A stretch of 64,000 nucleotides of DNA from JANRLL01 sp033762715 (GCA_033762715.1 JANRLL010000009.1:1-64000), one strand, 5' to 3'. Counted from the first letter of the stretch, positions 52,694 to 61,891 are shown. Notes: generated by a model not told the origin, from the sequence alone. A program made the numbers and translations.

Positions 52694-52762
52694 CCTCCGC
52701 GATTTTCTACTGAAAATCGCATGAGTTAAGCCGCGGGCGCAGCGGCGGTCTGCTGACCGCCA
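52694..52762 (-). repeat. double-hairpin element, copy upstream of hemF
   Basis: On the hemF strand: GGCGGTC-AGCA-GACCGCC (52744-52761), a linker ending GCGGCTTAACTCATG, then GCGATTTTC-AGTA-GAAAATCGC (52699-52720) and GGAGG. The stems are perfect (7 and 9 bp). The end of the element supplies or abuts the hemF Shine-Dalgarno. Confidence 0.8.
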
Positions 52763-52779
52763 TTCATTATAAAGCTGTT

Positions 52780-53235
52780 TCATACGGTGCCTCTTGTTTG
52801 TCTCAGCGCTTCACCCAATACCATACTTGCGGCTAATGCAACATTAAGTGAGCGTGCATTCGGCTGCATGGGAATGGTGATACCCAGATCCACCGCATCG
52901 CGCACATAATCCGGCACGCCCTGCGATTCGCGTCCGAGCAACAACATATCGTCAGGTTGATAGCTAACCTGCGTATACGCTTGCGAAGCGCGGGTGGTTA
53001 GTAGCAGCAAACGGCCGGCCTGTGATTGACGGAAATCAAGAAACTCCTGCCAGGAGCGATGACGGGTGAGGGGCACCAGATCATAATAATCCATGGCCAC
53101 ACGGCGCATGCGCTTATCGTCAAAGGGAAAGCCGCATGGCTCAATGATATGCAGCGCCACGCCCATACAGGCTGAGAGCCGAATTAAGCTTCCGGTATTT
53201 TGTGCGATATCGGGCTCGAACAGAACAATATTCAT
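52780..53235 (-). CDS. trmL: tRNA (cytidine/uridine-34 2'-O)-methyltransferase TrmL
   Basis: 151 residues, SPOUT fold. MNIVLFEPDIAQNTGSLIRL, RRVAMDYYD, LLLGRESQGVPDYV and IPMQPNARSLNVALAASMVL are the three TrmL/SpoU motifs with the trefoil knot. It methylates the wobble ribose of tRNA-Leu. It lies upstream of hemF on the same strand, with a repeat element between them. Confidence 0.92.
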   Translation of the reverse strand: MNIVLFEPDIAQNTGSLIRLSACMGVALHIIEPCGFPFDDKRMRRVAMDYYDLVPLTRHRSWQEFLDFRQSQAGRLLLLTTRASQAYTQVSYQPDDMLLLGRESQGVPDYVRDAVDLGITIPMQPNARSLNVALAASMVLGEALRQTRGTV

Positions 53236-53320
53236 TAATTATACATATTTATCATAAGGTTATTCCGTACATAAAAACTTCACAAAAAATACATTTATAG
53301 CGGGAAAAAAATTTGCGACA

Positions 53321-53536
53321 ATGAAACTTATGGATTCACGTTTTGGCGCATTCTTTTTACTTACCGGCGTTACCTTCGCAGGCTTTGCCTCAGGCTTTGG
53401 CGTGTGCCTATTCGATTTGGATACGGTGGATGCCTGTGTAGCCGTTGCTGACCGTTGGGTCGATGTCTTTAAAAATATGGGCGATCATCTGATTGCATGG
53501 GCCTTTGCCATTTTTCATGCCGTATTTAGTCGATAA
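53321..53536 (+). CDS. small hydrophobic protein, hypothetical
   Basis: 71 residues with a hydrophobic N-terminal helix (FGAFFLLTGVTFAGFASGFG) and a second one near the C-terminus (LIAWAFAIFHAVF). No ribosome site is evident before ATG 53321, and ATG 53330 is an alternative. It stands between trmL and petABC. A short TCGAT/ATCGA stem with T6 follows the stop. Possible but unproven gene. Confidence 0.4.
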   Translation: MKLMDSRFGAFFLLTGVTFAGFASGFGVCLFDLDTVDACVAVADRWVDVFKNMGDHLIAWAFAIFHAVFSR

Positions 53537-53564
53537 TTTTTAATCGATTTTTTCTTTCTTTAAG

Positions 53565-53592
53565 TTGCAACTTCATAGGGTTTTGTTATAGA
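53565..53592 (+). promoter_or_regulatory. candidate sigma-70 promoter of petABC
   Basis: TTGCAA (53565-53570), a 16-base spacer and TATAGA (53587-53592) lie 34 bases before the petA ATG. Four of six bases at -35 and five of six at -10 match the consensus. Confidence 0.45.
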
Positions 53593-53626
53593 AACGTCTC
53601 AGTAATTCAATTTGTTGAGACTGTTC

Positions 53627-54181
53627 ATGAGCAAACCACTGCAATCAAGCCCTGTAAGCGAGGGCTCTACACGACGCGATTTCATGATGCTAACCGCTGG
53701 CGGCATTGCCGCAGTCGGCGGTGCCTCGGCATTATGGCCCTTTGTTAACAGCATGAATCCAGCCGCTGACGTATTGGCGCTGTCGACGGTGGAAGTCGAT
53801 CTTGCCCCCATCAAGCCAGGCCAGACCATCAAAGTAAAATGGCGCGGTTCACCGGTCTTTATCCGCCATCGCACCCCAACCGATATTGAACAATCGCGTG
53901 CCGTTGACGTGTCACAGCTGCGCGATCCGCAAAGTGATGATGCGCGTGTGCAAAAAGGCCATGAGCAATGGCTGGTGATGATTGGTGTATGCACCCATTT
54001 GGGTTGCATTCCGCTGATCGGTGCCGGGGATTATAACAATAGCGATGGCGGCGGCCTGTTCTGCCCATGTCACGGCTCGCATTATGATACGGCCGGCCGC
54101 GTGCGCAAAGGTCCAGCGCCTAAAAACCTGACCGTTCCTAAATACGCATTCCTCAGCGATAACCGCATTAAGATTGGCTAA
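53627..54181 (+). CDS. petA: ubiquinol-cytochrome c reductase Rieske iron-sulfur subunit
   Basis: 184 residues from ATG 53627 (an in-frame TTG at 53612 is unlikely). A twin-arginine type N-terminus STRRDFMMLTAGGIAAVGG also serves as membrane anchor. The cluster-binding boxes are CTHLGC and CPCHGSHYD. The insert between them (IPLIGAGDYNNSDGGG) is usual for alphaproteobacteria. It passes electrons from ubiquinol to cytochrome c1. First gene of petABC. Confidence 0.95.
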   Translation: MSKPLQSSPVSEGSTRRDFMMLTAGGIAAVGGASALWPFVNSMNPAADVLALSTVEVDLAPIKPGQTIKVKWRGSPVFIRHRTPTDIEQSRAVDVSQLRDPQSDDARVQKGHEQWLVMIGVCTHLGCIPLIGAGDYNNSDGGGLFCPCHGSHYDTAGRVRKGPAPKNLTVPKYAFLSDNRIKIG

Positions 54182-54186
54182 GCATT

Positions 54187-55458
54187 ATGGCGAAAACACC
54201 TACTGAACAAGCTCCTGGAATCAAAGGCTGGATCGAATATCGCCTGCCGATTTTTTCGTTTATCGACAACAGTCTGGGCAGCAACTATCCGACCCCGCGC
54301 AATTTGAACTATTGGTGGAATTTTGGCTCGATCGCAGGCATCTGCCTAGTGCTGCAAATTTTGACCGGCCTGTTTTTGGCCATGCATTATTCGTCGCATG
54401 CAAGCCTCGCGTTCGACAGTGTTGAAAGCATTATGCGCAACGTGAATTACGGCTGGCTGTTGCGCTATGGCCATGCGGTGGGTGCGTCGATGTTTTTCGT
54501 CGTGGTCTATATCCATATTTGCCGCGGCCTGTATTACGGCTCGTATAAAGCCCCGCGCGAAATTCTCTGGTGGCTGGGCCTGGTGATTTTCTTGCTGATG
54601 ATGGCAACCGCCTTCATGGGCTATGTGCTGCCATGGGGCCAGATGAGCTTCTGGGGTGCGACCGTGATCACCAATTTATTCTCCGCCATTCCTGGCGTGG
54701 GTGAGGCGATTGTGCAATGGTTGTGGGGTGGTTTCTCGGTTGATAATCCGACGCTGAACCGCTTTTTTGCACTGCATTTCCTGCTGCCTTTCGTCATTGT
54801 CGGCGTGGTGATTTTGCACATCTGGGCGCTGCATACGCATGGCTCGAACAACCCGCTGGGTATCGCAGTACAAGGCCCGCAAGACACGCTGCCTTTCCAT
54901 CCTTATTACACCTATAAAGACTTCTTCGGCTTTGGGGTGTTCTTCATGGTGTTTGCTTGGTTCGTATTTTTCTCGCCAAACTCGCTCGGCCATCCCGATA
55001 ACTATATCGAGGCCAACCCGATGGTGACCCCGCCGCATATCGTGCCGGAATGGTATTTCTTGCCGTATTATGCGATTTTACGCGCTACGCCCGATATTGG
55101 CATTCCTTTCACCAACATCGTCTTCATTCCGTCAAAACTGGCTGGTGTACTGGCCATGTTCGGCTCGATTTTGATCATGTTTGTGTTGCCGTGGATTGAC
55201 CGTTGCAAAGTACGCAGCGGCAGTTTCCGTCCCACCTTCAAATGGCTCTATTGGCTCTTTATCGTCAATGCCATCTTCTTGGGGTATCTGGGCGCACAGC
55301 CGGCGGAAGGCATCTATATTATCTTGGGCCGCATTTCGCTCACCATCTATTTTGGCTATTTCGCCGCGCTCTGGCTGATTAGCAAAAATGAAAAAACCTT
55401 ACCGCTTCCCGAGAGCATCAGCAAAGCCGTGCTCACATCTCAGAGCGCACATCATTGA
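54187..55458 (+). CDS. petB: cytochrome b of the bc1 complex
   Basis: 423 residues with eight membrane helices. Heme-ligand histidines lie in MHYSSHASLAF and RYGHAVGASMFFVVVYIH, and in FFALHFLLPF...HIWALHTHG. The Qo-site motif PEWYFLPYYAILRA is present. It holds both b hemes and the quinone sites. It lies 5 bases after petA and overlaps a possible early start of petC. Confidence 0.96.
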   Translation: MAKTPTEQAPGIKGWIEYRLPIFSFIDNSLGSNYPTPRNLNYWWNFGSIAGICLVLQILTGLFLAMHYSSHASLAFDSVESIMRNVNYGWLLRYGHAVGASMFFVVVYIHICRGLYYGSYKAPREILWWLGLVIFLLMMATAFMGYVLPWGQMSFWGATVITNLFSAIPGVGEAIVQWLWGGFSVDNPTLNRFFALHFLLPFVIVGVVILHIWALHTHGSNNPLGIAVQGPQDTLPFHPYYTYKDFFGFGVFFMVFAWFVFFSPNSLGHPDNYIEANPMVTPPHIVPEWYFLPYYAILRATPDIGIPFTNIVFIPSKLAGVLAMFGSILIMFVLPWIDRCKVRSGSFRPTFKWLYWLFIVNAIFLGYLGAQPAEGIYIILGRISLTIYFGYFAALWLISKNEKTLPLPESISKAVLTSQSAHH

Positions 55459-55469
55459 TGGAATTACAC

Positions 55470-56237
55470 ATGAAAAAACGTCTTTTACTTCTTACCACTG
55501 CATTGATTGGACTTGGGGCATCGGCTGCCTTTGCCTCATCGGATGCGAAACCGCCGCGCCATGTGGATTGGTCATTTGACGGCATGCTGGGTCGCGTGGA
55601 TAAACCATCGGCGCAACGTGGTTTCCAGATCTATAAAGAAGTCTGTGCATCGTGCCACGGCTTGAAACGCGTGGCCTTCCGCAACCTGTCTGCCATTGGG
55701 TTTTCGGAAGCAGAAATCAAAGCGCTAGCATCGAGCTATTCGGTCAAAGACGGTCCGAACGATGAGGGCGACATGTTTGAGCGCCCAGGTTTGCCATCGG
55801 ATTATTTCCCGTCACCGCACGCCAACGAACAGGCTGCTCGCGCCGCGCATAATGGCGCTTATCCGCCTGATCTGAGCTTAATTATCAAATCGCGTCTGCA
55901 TGGTGCGAACTATGTCTATTCACTGCTGATCGGCTATGGCGAGAACCCACCGGAAGGCGTGCATTTGGGCGATGGCCAATACTACAACCCTTATTTCAAT
56001 TTGCATAACGGTCTGGCGATGCCGGCACCGCTTGCCGATGGTCAGGTTAGCTATGAAGATGGCACCCAAGCGAGCGTCGATCAGATGTCGCGCGATGTGG
56101 TGAATTTCTTACAATGGGCGGCAGAGCCTGAAATGGAAGCGCGCAAACAAATGGGCATCAAAACCCTGCTTTTCTTGTTCGCGTTTACCGTATTTATGTA
56201 TCTTGCTAAACGCAATCTCTGGAGAAAGCTGCACTAA
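55470..56237 (+). CDS. petC: cytochrome c1 of the bc1 complex
   Basis: 255 residues from ATG 55470 (ATG 55458 is possible). The signal peptide ends near AFAS. The heme motif is CASCH (about 59-63, EVCASCHGLKRVAFRNL) and the Met ligand region is NGLAMPAPLADG. The C-terminal anchor is LLFLFAFTVFMYLAKR. It carries electrons from the Rieske protein to soluble or membrane cytochrome c, probably the CycM-like protein encoded at 47608. Confidence 0.94.
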   Translation: MKKRLLLLTTALIGLGASAAFASSDAKPPRHVDWSFDGMLGRVDKPSAQRGFQIYKEVCASCHGLKRVAFRNLSAIGFSEAEIKALASSYSVKDGPNDEGDMFERPGLPSDYFPSPHANEQAARAAHNGAYPPDLSLIIKSRLHGANYVYSLLIGYGENPPEGVHLGDGQYYNPYFNLHNGLAMPAPLADGQVSYEDGTQASVDQMSRDVVNFLQWAAEPEMEARKQMGIKTLLFLFAFTVFMYLAKRNLWRKLH

Positions 56238-56239
56238 GC

Positions 56240-58483
56240 GTGGGGGTACGAGTGGTCGGTTGCAAGCGACGCGAGCGCTATCTACTGGCTGCCATTGGCT
56301 TGCTTTCGCTAATTAGTAGCTCGGCTGCTTTTGCTGCCAATAGCATGAAGATCATGCCCGGCAGCCCCTTGCCACGCACCAAATTTGAAGAACGGCCCGT
56401 GCTCTCCGAATCAGAGCCAGTGCTGTTGGAAGCATCAGAGATTGATTACGACCACCAAAATGCCGTAGTAACCGCATCGGATCGCGTAGAGGTGGTGCAG
56501 GGCGATACCGTCTTACTGTGCGATAAGCTGACCTATAATCAAAAAGACGGCAAAGTGTATGCCGAGGGTAATGTGAGCATGCTCGATCCCTCTGGTCATG
56601 TGATTTTTGCCGATCGCCTCGAAGTGACCAGCGATATGCGCAGCGGCGTCATTGAGCAGTTTAAGGTACGCTTGGCGGATCAATCGAGTTTTGCCGCGGT
56701 GGCCGCTGACAAGCTCGATGAGAATCGCATGAAGCTTTATAAAGCGGTCTATTCTCCTTGCCGCGTCAGCTGCGACAGCAAAGACGAAAAATCAGGCGAA
56801 GCACATTACCCGTTATGGCAGCTCACTGCCGATGAGGTGATGCTCGATAACGTCGAGCAGCGCGTGAAATATGAGGAGGCGTTTTTTGAAGTAGACGGGG
56901 TGCCGATTCTCTATTCACCCTATTTCTCGCACCCCACCCCCGATGCGCCCAACCAAAGCGGCTTGTTGCTGCCCGATTATCAATATTCACAGAATTATGG
57001 CTCGGCCGTGCGCGTGCCCATGTATTATGCCATTGGCCAGGATCGCGACGTCACCCTCACCCCGATGATTACCACCACTGCCGGCCAGGTATTTATGGGT
57101 GAATACCGCCAGCAATTCGATAGCGGCCCGCTTACCATCGCCGGCAGCATTACCAACGCGCCCGATATTGATGCGCTGGGCAACCGCTCGCCTGGCCATG
57201 ATTTTCGTGGTGATATTAGCGGTAATGGCCGCTTTCGCCTTAATGAAACCTATGAATGGGGTTTTAACGGACGGCGTACGTCCGACGATACGTATCTGCG
57301 TCGTTACGGGCTTGGTGAGGATACGCTTTTGACCTCGCGCGTCTATGCCGAAGGCATGCGTTTTGAAAACACCAATGATCGCTCATACGGCATTATCCAA
57401 GCACTGGCCTTCCAAGGCTTGACGGCGCAAGATAACTCCGAACAAATTCCCCTGGTTGCGCCACTGACCAGTGTCAGCTTCCAAAGCGATCCTGGCATCT
57501 ATAATTCACGCTTTACCTTGGACGCTGGTGCCATGTCGCTGACCCGTGAATTAGGAGCCGACAGCCGCCGTATCTCTTCCTCCTTGGGCTGGAAACTGCC
57601 TTATATTTCCGATGATGGTCAGGCGATTGAATTCAGCACCAAAATGCGCACCGATATGTATTCGGTCAATGACGTGATGCTCGATAATGGCCAGAGCTTC
57701 AATGGTGTGACTGGCCGCGCCATTCCCGAAGTTGCCGCATTATGGCGCTATCCGTTTATCAACCAGATGGAATCAAGCAGCGTGTTGCTGGAGCCGGTGG
57801 TAAATTTGGTTTTAAGCCCAGGTGGCGGTAATCCGGCCAAGATTCCTAACGAAGACAGCTTGGCACCGGAATTTACCGACAGTAACTTGTTTAGCTCGGA
57901 CCGCTATGCCGGCTATGACCGGGTGGAAACCGGTCCGCGTATGAGCTACGGCGTACGTGGTCAGGCGCAGTTCCTGTCGGATCGTTATGTAGATTGGGTG
58001 TTTGGCCAGCAATACCGTGTGAATAACGACCCTAACTTTCCGATTTCTAACGATTTGACCGACCATTTTTCCGATTATGTCGGACGTCTTGGTATCAATT
58101 ACCAGCCACTGACGCTCGATTATAGCTTCCGTCTGGATAAAGAAACCCTAAGCCCGAAACGCACCGAGGTAACCAGCGGTATGAACTATTATCCGGTGAG
58201 TTTCTCGACCTCCTATCTGTCCATTAAAAACGATCCTATTTTTGCTGATAAAGAACAGCTGCTCACCGGAATGGGGCTTAATTTCACCCGCGAATGGATG
58301 TGGACGGCGAATGTCAGTCGCGATTTATTATTGGATCAATATGTCGCAACCGGTATGAGTTTAGGCTATCGTGACGAATGTACGGCCATTGTCGGGTTGA
58401 TTGGTCGCTCCTTCACTCGTGACCGTGACGTCGAACCGGCTACGACCTTTTTGCTACTCTTCTCATTTAAAAACTTGAATTGA
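56240..58483 (+). CDS. lptD: LPS assembly outer-membrane protein LptD
   Basis: 747 residues with GTG start 56240. A signal peptide (LLAAIGLLSLISSSAAFAA) is followed by the OstA/LptA-like beta-jellyroll (EASEIDYDHQNAVVTASDRVEV, LTYNQKDGKVYAEGNV) and the LptD barrel (FFEVDGVPILYSPYFSHPTPD). Two cysteines in YSPCRVSCDSKD are likely disulfide partners. With LptE it inserts LPS into the outer leaflet. It starts 2 bases after petC and precedes surA by 3. Confidence 0.93.
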   Translation: MGVRVVGCKRRERYLLAAIGLLSLISSSAAFAANSMKIMPGSPLPRTKFEERPVLSESEPVLLEASEIDYDHQNAVVTASDRVEVVQGDTVLLCDKLTYNQKDGKVYAEGNVSMLDPSGHVIFADRLEVTSDMRSGVIEQFKVRLADQSSFAAVAADKLDENRMKLYKAVYSPCRVSCDSKDEKSGEAHYPLWQLTADEVMLDNVEQRVKYEEAFFEVDGVPILYSPYFSHPTPDAPNQSGLLLPDYQYSQNYGSAVRVPMYYAIGQDRDVTLTPMITTTAGQVFMGEYRQQFDSGPLTIAGSITNAPDIDALGNRSPGHDFRGDISGNGRFRLNETYEWGFNGRRTSDDTYLRRYGLGEDTLLTSRVYAEGMRFENTNDRSYGIIQALAFQGLTAQDNSEQIPLVAPLTSVSFQSDPGIYNSRFTLDAGAMSLTRELGADSRRISSSLGWKLPYISDDGQAIEFSTKMRTDMYSVNDVMLDNGQSFNGVTGRAIPEVAALWRYPFINQMESSSVLLEPVVNLVLSPGGGNPAKIPNEDSLAPEFTDSNLFSSDRYAGYDRVETGPRMSYGVRGQAQFLSDRYVDWVFGQQYRVNNDPNFPISNDLTDHFSDYVGRLGINYQPLTLDYSFRLDKETLSPKRTEVTSGMNYYPVSFSTSYLSIKNDPIFADKEQLLTGMGLNFTREWMWTANVSRDLLLDQYVATGMSLGYRDECTAIVGLIGRSFTRDRDVEPATTFLLLFSFKNLN

Positions 58484-58486
58484 TTT

Positions 58487-59776
58487 ATGCGTATACGTGC
58501 CTTGTTATTGTTGATCTGCTTGCTGCCCGCCGCACCGGTAATGGCAGCCGGTAAGCCTAAGCTGTTGGCGGGCGCTTCGAATGAACCCACCAGCAAAAAA
58601 CCCGAGCTCGATATTGAAGCGGTGGTGGGTGATCAGGTGATTTCATCCTATGATCTCAATAGCCGCATGGCCTTTATTATTTCGACCACCAAGCTTTCCA
58701 ATACGCCGGAAGTAATCGCGCGTATCCGCCCGCAAATTCTACGCACGCTGATCGATGAGCGCTTGCAGCTGCAAGAGGCCAAACGCAAAGAGATTAAAGT
58801 GGATGATGCTGATATTGGTAAAGCCATTGCCGCTATTGAAAAAGAACGCGGTATGGAGCCAGGCGCCATTTTCAAGCAGCTCGAGCAAGCCCATGTGCCG
58901 GTGGAAACCTTTGCTGAGCAATTGCGCGCGCAGATTTCCTGGAACAAGCTTGTAGGCAAAGTGGTGCGCCCCAAAGTACGAGTCAGCGATGAAGAAATCG
59001 CACTATCCATGAGTAAAACCATGGCGCCTGCCACCAAAAAAGAGCTGCAAATTGCCGTAATTAATTTGCCGATCGACAAACCCTCGCGCGAAACCGAAAT
59101 TCGCAAATTGGCCGATAATTTGGTGCAGGAAGTACGCAAAGGCGCCAATTTCGAAGAAGTATCACGTCAATTTTCTGCCAGTAAAATCGAAAGCTTTTGG
59201 GTGATGCCTGAGAATTTAGAGCCAGGACTTGCCAAAATATTAGCCGGCGTGCAGCCAGGCGCCATTACCGATCCGGTGCGCAGCGAACTGGGCTATACGG
59301 TGGTAAAACTCTATGATGTGCGCCAGTTGAGCGAAGAGCAAAGCAAGGATGAGGAACTTTCCATTAAAGAAATTTTGCTGAAGCTTAAGTCGACTGATCA
59401 TAAAGAAGCCGATGCGCTGCTATCCATTGCCGAATCAGTGGCCAAAGACCCAGGCAGCTGTGAGGATACAGGGGTGGCCAATATTAAAAACCTGCAGGAT
59501 ATCGATATTGCGGTGAGCAAAAATAACACCAAATTATCCGACCTAGCGCCGGCCATTGTTACCATCGTGAAGGACTTAAAGATCGGCGATATATCGCAAC
59601 CATATGCCAGCGCTGAGGGTGTGCGCCTATTCATGGTCTGCGACCGCAAAGAAGTGCCGCTATCGGTGAAAGAACGTGCGCGGGTCAGCCAGGCCATTTA
59701 CCAACAGAAGCTTGAGCTGGAAGCGCAAAAATACTTGCGGGCGTTGCGTCGGGACATGTTCATCGAAATCCGCTAG
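58487..59776 (+). CDS. surA: periplasmic chaperone/PPIase SurA
   Basis: 429 residues. A signal peptide (LLLLICLLPAAPVMAA) is followed by a SurA_N helical domain (VVGDQVISSYDLNSRMAFI, LRTLIDERLQLQEAKR) and one parvulin-like domain (KKELQIAVINLP...NFEEVSRQFSAS, SELGYTVVKLYDVR). It folds outer-membrane proteins including LptD, with which it is co-transcribed. Its stop codon overlaps the left arm of a long hairpin that ends the unit. Confidence 0.88.
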   Translation: MRIRALLLLICLLPAAPVMAAGKPKLLAGASNEPTSKKPELDIEAVVGDQVISSYDLNSRMAFIISTTKLSNTPEVIARIRPQILRTLIDERLQLQEAKRKEIKVDDADIGKAIAAIEKERGMEPGAIFKQLEQAHVPVETFAEQLRAQISWNKLVGKVVRPKVRVSDEEIALSMSKTMAPATKKELQIAVINLPIDKPSRETEIRKLADNLVQEVRKGANFEEVSRQFSASKIESFWVMPENLEPGLAKILAGVQPGAITDPVRSELGYTVVKLYDVRQLSEEQSKDEELSIKEILLKLKSTDHKEADALLSIAESVAKDPGSCEDTGVANIKNLQDIDIAVSKNNTKLSDLAPAIVTIVKDLKIGDISQPYASAEGVRLFMVCDRKEVPLSVKERARVSQAIYQQKLELEAQKYLRALRRDMFIEIR

Positions 59777-59899
59777 AATCTTTTAGCTTTTGTTTTTTAC
59801 AGCGCCTGTCTTCGGTCTCGCCGTGCTCATGTACTGGTTGTACACTCCGCTCGCCTCGCCTTGGCATGCATCTGTAAAAAACAAAAGCTAAAAGATTCT
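59775..59899. repeat. large hairpin element, GTAC-core family (perfect 28-bp arms)
   Basis: Arms 59775-59802 and 59872-59899 are perfectly complementary over 28 bp. The 69-base interior is nearly the same as in the element at 28339, with GTGCTCATGTAC, five bases, GTACACTCCGCT and CGCCTCGCCTTGGCATGCAT. It fills the gap between the convergent surA and phaC genes and probably terminates both; it carries T-rich and A-rich arm segments. Confidence 0.85.
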
Positions 59900-59905
59900 C
59901 TAAAC

Positions 59906-61720
59906 TTAAACGATGACTTTGACGTAGGTGCCGGGTGCGTCTTCAATGGCTTTTTTGATGGTACGCGCAGGGATTTTGCTGCCAGCAAATTGCAATTGCC
60001 ATTGATGCCAATTCGGCCACCAGGAGCCTGCATGCTCGGTGGCTTCGGCAAACCATTTATCGGGTTGCACCGGCAGTTTATGCGAGGCCGTTTTCTCGGC
60101 TTTATCGTCAATCCAGTGGCTGTATTTTTTCTTAGCAGGCGGATTTACTACACCGGCAATATGGCCCGAGGCGGCCAGCACAAAACGAATATCGCCGCCA
60201 TAGATTTGGGTGGCGGCATAGGTCGATTTCCACGGTGCGATATGATCTTCGCGTGTTGATAAAATATAGCTGGGTGTTTTGATGGTGCGCAAATCGATTG
60301 GCACACCAGCAATACGGATTTTGCCCGGCTGCATCAGCAGATTTTTTTGATACATATTGCGCAGATAAAAACTATGCATAGCCGCTGGCATGCGCGTGGA
60401 ATCGGCGTTCCAATAGAGCAGGTCAAACGGGAAGGGGTCTTTGCCCAACAGGTAGTTATTGACCACAAACGACCAGATCAAATCATTGGCGCGCAGCATG
60501 TTGAAGGTCATCGACATTTCGCTGCCTTCCAAATAGCCCGATTCCGACATGCGCGATTCCAGCATTTGCAGCTGTTCTTCATCGATAAATACCGAAAGCT
60601 CGCCCGCTTCTGAAAAATCAATCATGGTGGTCAGATACGTGGCCGAGCGGATGCGATGCACTTGTTTTTTCTCAGTGAGCCAGGCAAGCGTAATGGCTTG
60701 CAGCGTGCCGCCCAAGCAATAGCCGATCATGCTGACTTCGGTTTCACCTGTTAAGGCCTCAATCGCATCGAGTGCTGCAAGTGGGCCTTCGATCATATAA
60801 TCGTCAAAACTTTTGCGGCTTAAGCGCTCATCGGGGTTGACCCAGGAGACGATGAACACCGTGTGCCCCTGATCGACCAGCCATTTCACAAAAGAGTTTT
60901 CTTGCTGAAGATCGAGAATATAAAATTTATTGATCCAGGCTGGCACCACTAAGAGCGGCGTTTTATAGACGTCTTTGGTGGTGGCTTCATACTGAATCAG
61001 CTGAATCAGATCGTTTTGAAACACCACTTTGCCCTTGGTCATCGCCAGGTTTTTACCGATGGCAAAGGCATTGAAATCGGTCATGCTGATGCGCAGCTTG
61101 CCGTTGCCGCGCTCGATATCTTCCAGCAAATTGGTCAGGCCCTTCACCAGGTTTTCGCCGTTGCTTTCCAGCGTGGCTTTGAGCACTTCGGGATTGGTCA
61201 TCAGGAAGTTGGACGGGCTCATCGCATCAACAAATTGACGCGTGTAAAAATCAAGCTTGCGCGCCGTGTGCGGATCGAGCTCATCGGAGGCTTCTTGCAC
61301 GGTATGGTGCAGCCAACGGGCGGTCAGCAAATAGGATTGCTTTACAAAATCAAAGACCGGACTTTCTTTCCAGGCGGTGTCTTTGAAACGGCGGTCTTTA
61401 CTGTCGGGTTCGATGATGGGTTTTTCTTCCTCACCCAACAGCCGTTGGGTGGTGCTTTGCCACAGATTGGCATAATCCTGCCACAGCATGACTTGCTTTC
61501 CCCACAGCCCCATCGGATCGCTCATCAAACGCGTGAATAAATCGCGAAAAGCCGTGCCCAAATTGAGCGGATCAAACGGTACGCGCGTGATGTCGGTGGG
61601 CTGGCGGGCAAGAAATTCTTGCCAGATGCGCTGGCATTTTTCGATGGCGGTTGCCATGTTTTTCGTGAATTCCGCCGCGTCGCCTGCACGTTCCTGGGAT
61701 TGGTGTTTCGTATCAGTCAT
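59906..61720 (-). CDS. phaC: class I polyhydroxyalkanoate synthase
   Basis: 604 residues from ATG 61720 (an in-frame TTG lies two codons earlier). The N-terminal PhaC domain (FDPLNLGTAFRDLFTRLMSDP) is followed by the alpha/beta hydrolase core. The catalytic Cys is in MIGYCLGGTL (about 335), Asp in STREDHIAPW (about 492), and His in ASGHIAGVVNPP (about 520). It polymerises 3-hydroxyacyl-CoA into storage granules. No phaA, phaB or phasin is adjacent. It is convergent with surA and divergent from the lipoprotein gene. Confidence 0.95.
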   Translation of the reverse strand: MTDTKHQSQERAGDAAEFTKNMATAIEKCQRIWQEFLARQPTDITRVPFDPLNLGTAFRDLFTRLMSDPMGLWGKQVMLWQDYANLWQSTTQRLLGEEEKPIIEPDSKDRRFKDTAWKESPVFDFVKQSYLLTARWLHHTVQEASDELDPHTARKLDFYTRQFVDAMSPSNFLMTNPEVLKATLESNGENLVKGLTNLLEDIERGNGKLRISMTDFNAFAIGKNLAMTKGKVVFQNDLIQLIQYEATTKDVYKTPLLVVPAWINKFYILDLQQENSFVKWLVDQGHTVFIVSWVNPDERLSRKSFDDYMIEGPLAALDAIEALTGETEVSMIGYCLGGTLQAITLAWLTEKKQVHRIRSATYLTTMIDFSEAGELSVFIDEEQLQMLESRMSESGYLEGSEMSMTFNMLRANDLIWSFVVNNYLLGKDPFPFDLLYWNADSTRMPAAMHSFYLRNMYQKNLLMQPGKIRIAGVPIDLRTIKTPSYILSTREDHIAPWKSTYAATQIYGGDIRFVLAASGHIAGVVNPPAKKKYSHWIDDKAEKTASHKLPVQPDKWFAEATEHAGSWWPNWHQWQLQFAGSKIPARTIKKAIEDAPGTYVKVIV

Positions 61721-61757
61721 AGACAAGCAGTTTCGAGCATTTTACTAAAATAGGGAA

Positions 61758-61865
61758 TTGCGCAACCACGCTGGCTGCGATATATGTTGGCAGCTAAGCA
61801 GGTTGCAGGGCTTTATGCAACCTGTAAGTGCAAAACCAGGCAAGCTGCGACAACTGAATAATAGG
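61758..61865. promoter_or_regulatory. TGC/GCA-rich dyads upstream of phaC
   Basis: The divergent gap holds the palindrome TTGCGCAA (61758-61765), a 9-bp inverted repeat CAGGTTGCA/TGCAACCTG (61799-61807 and 61816-61824) and further TGC/GCA units to about 61850. PhaR repressors of PHA genes are known to bind TGC-rich dyads, so this is a candidate PhaR operator. The link is inference. Confidence 0.35.
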
Positions 61866-61891
61866 TTTGTTGCGTTACTTTATAGGTATGT

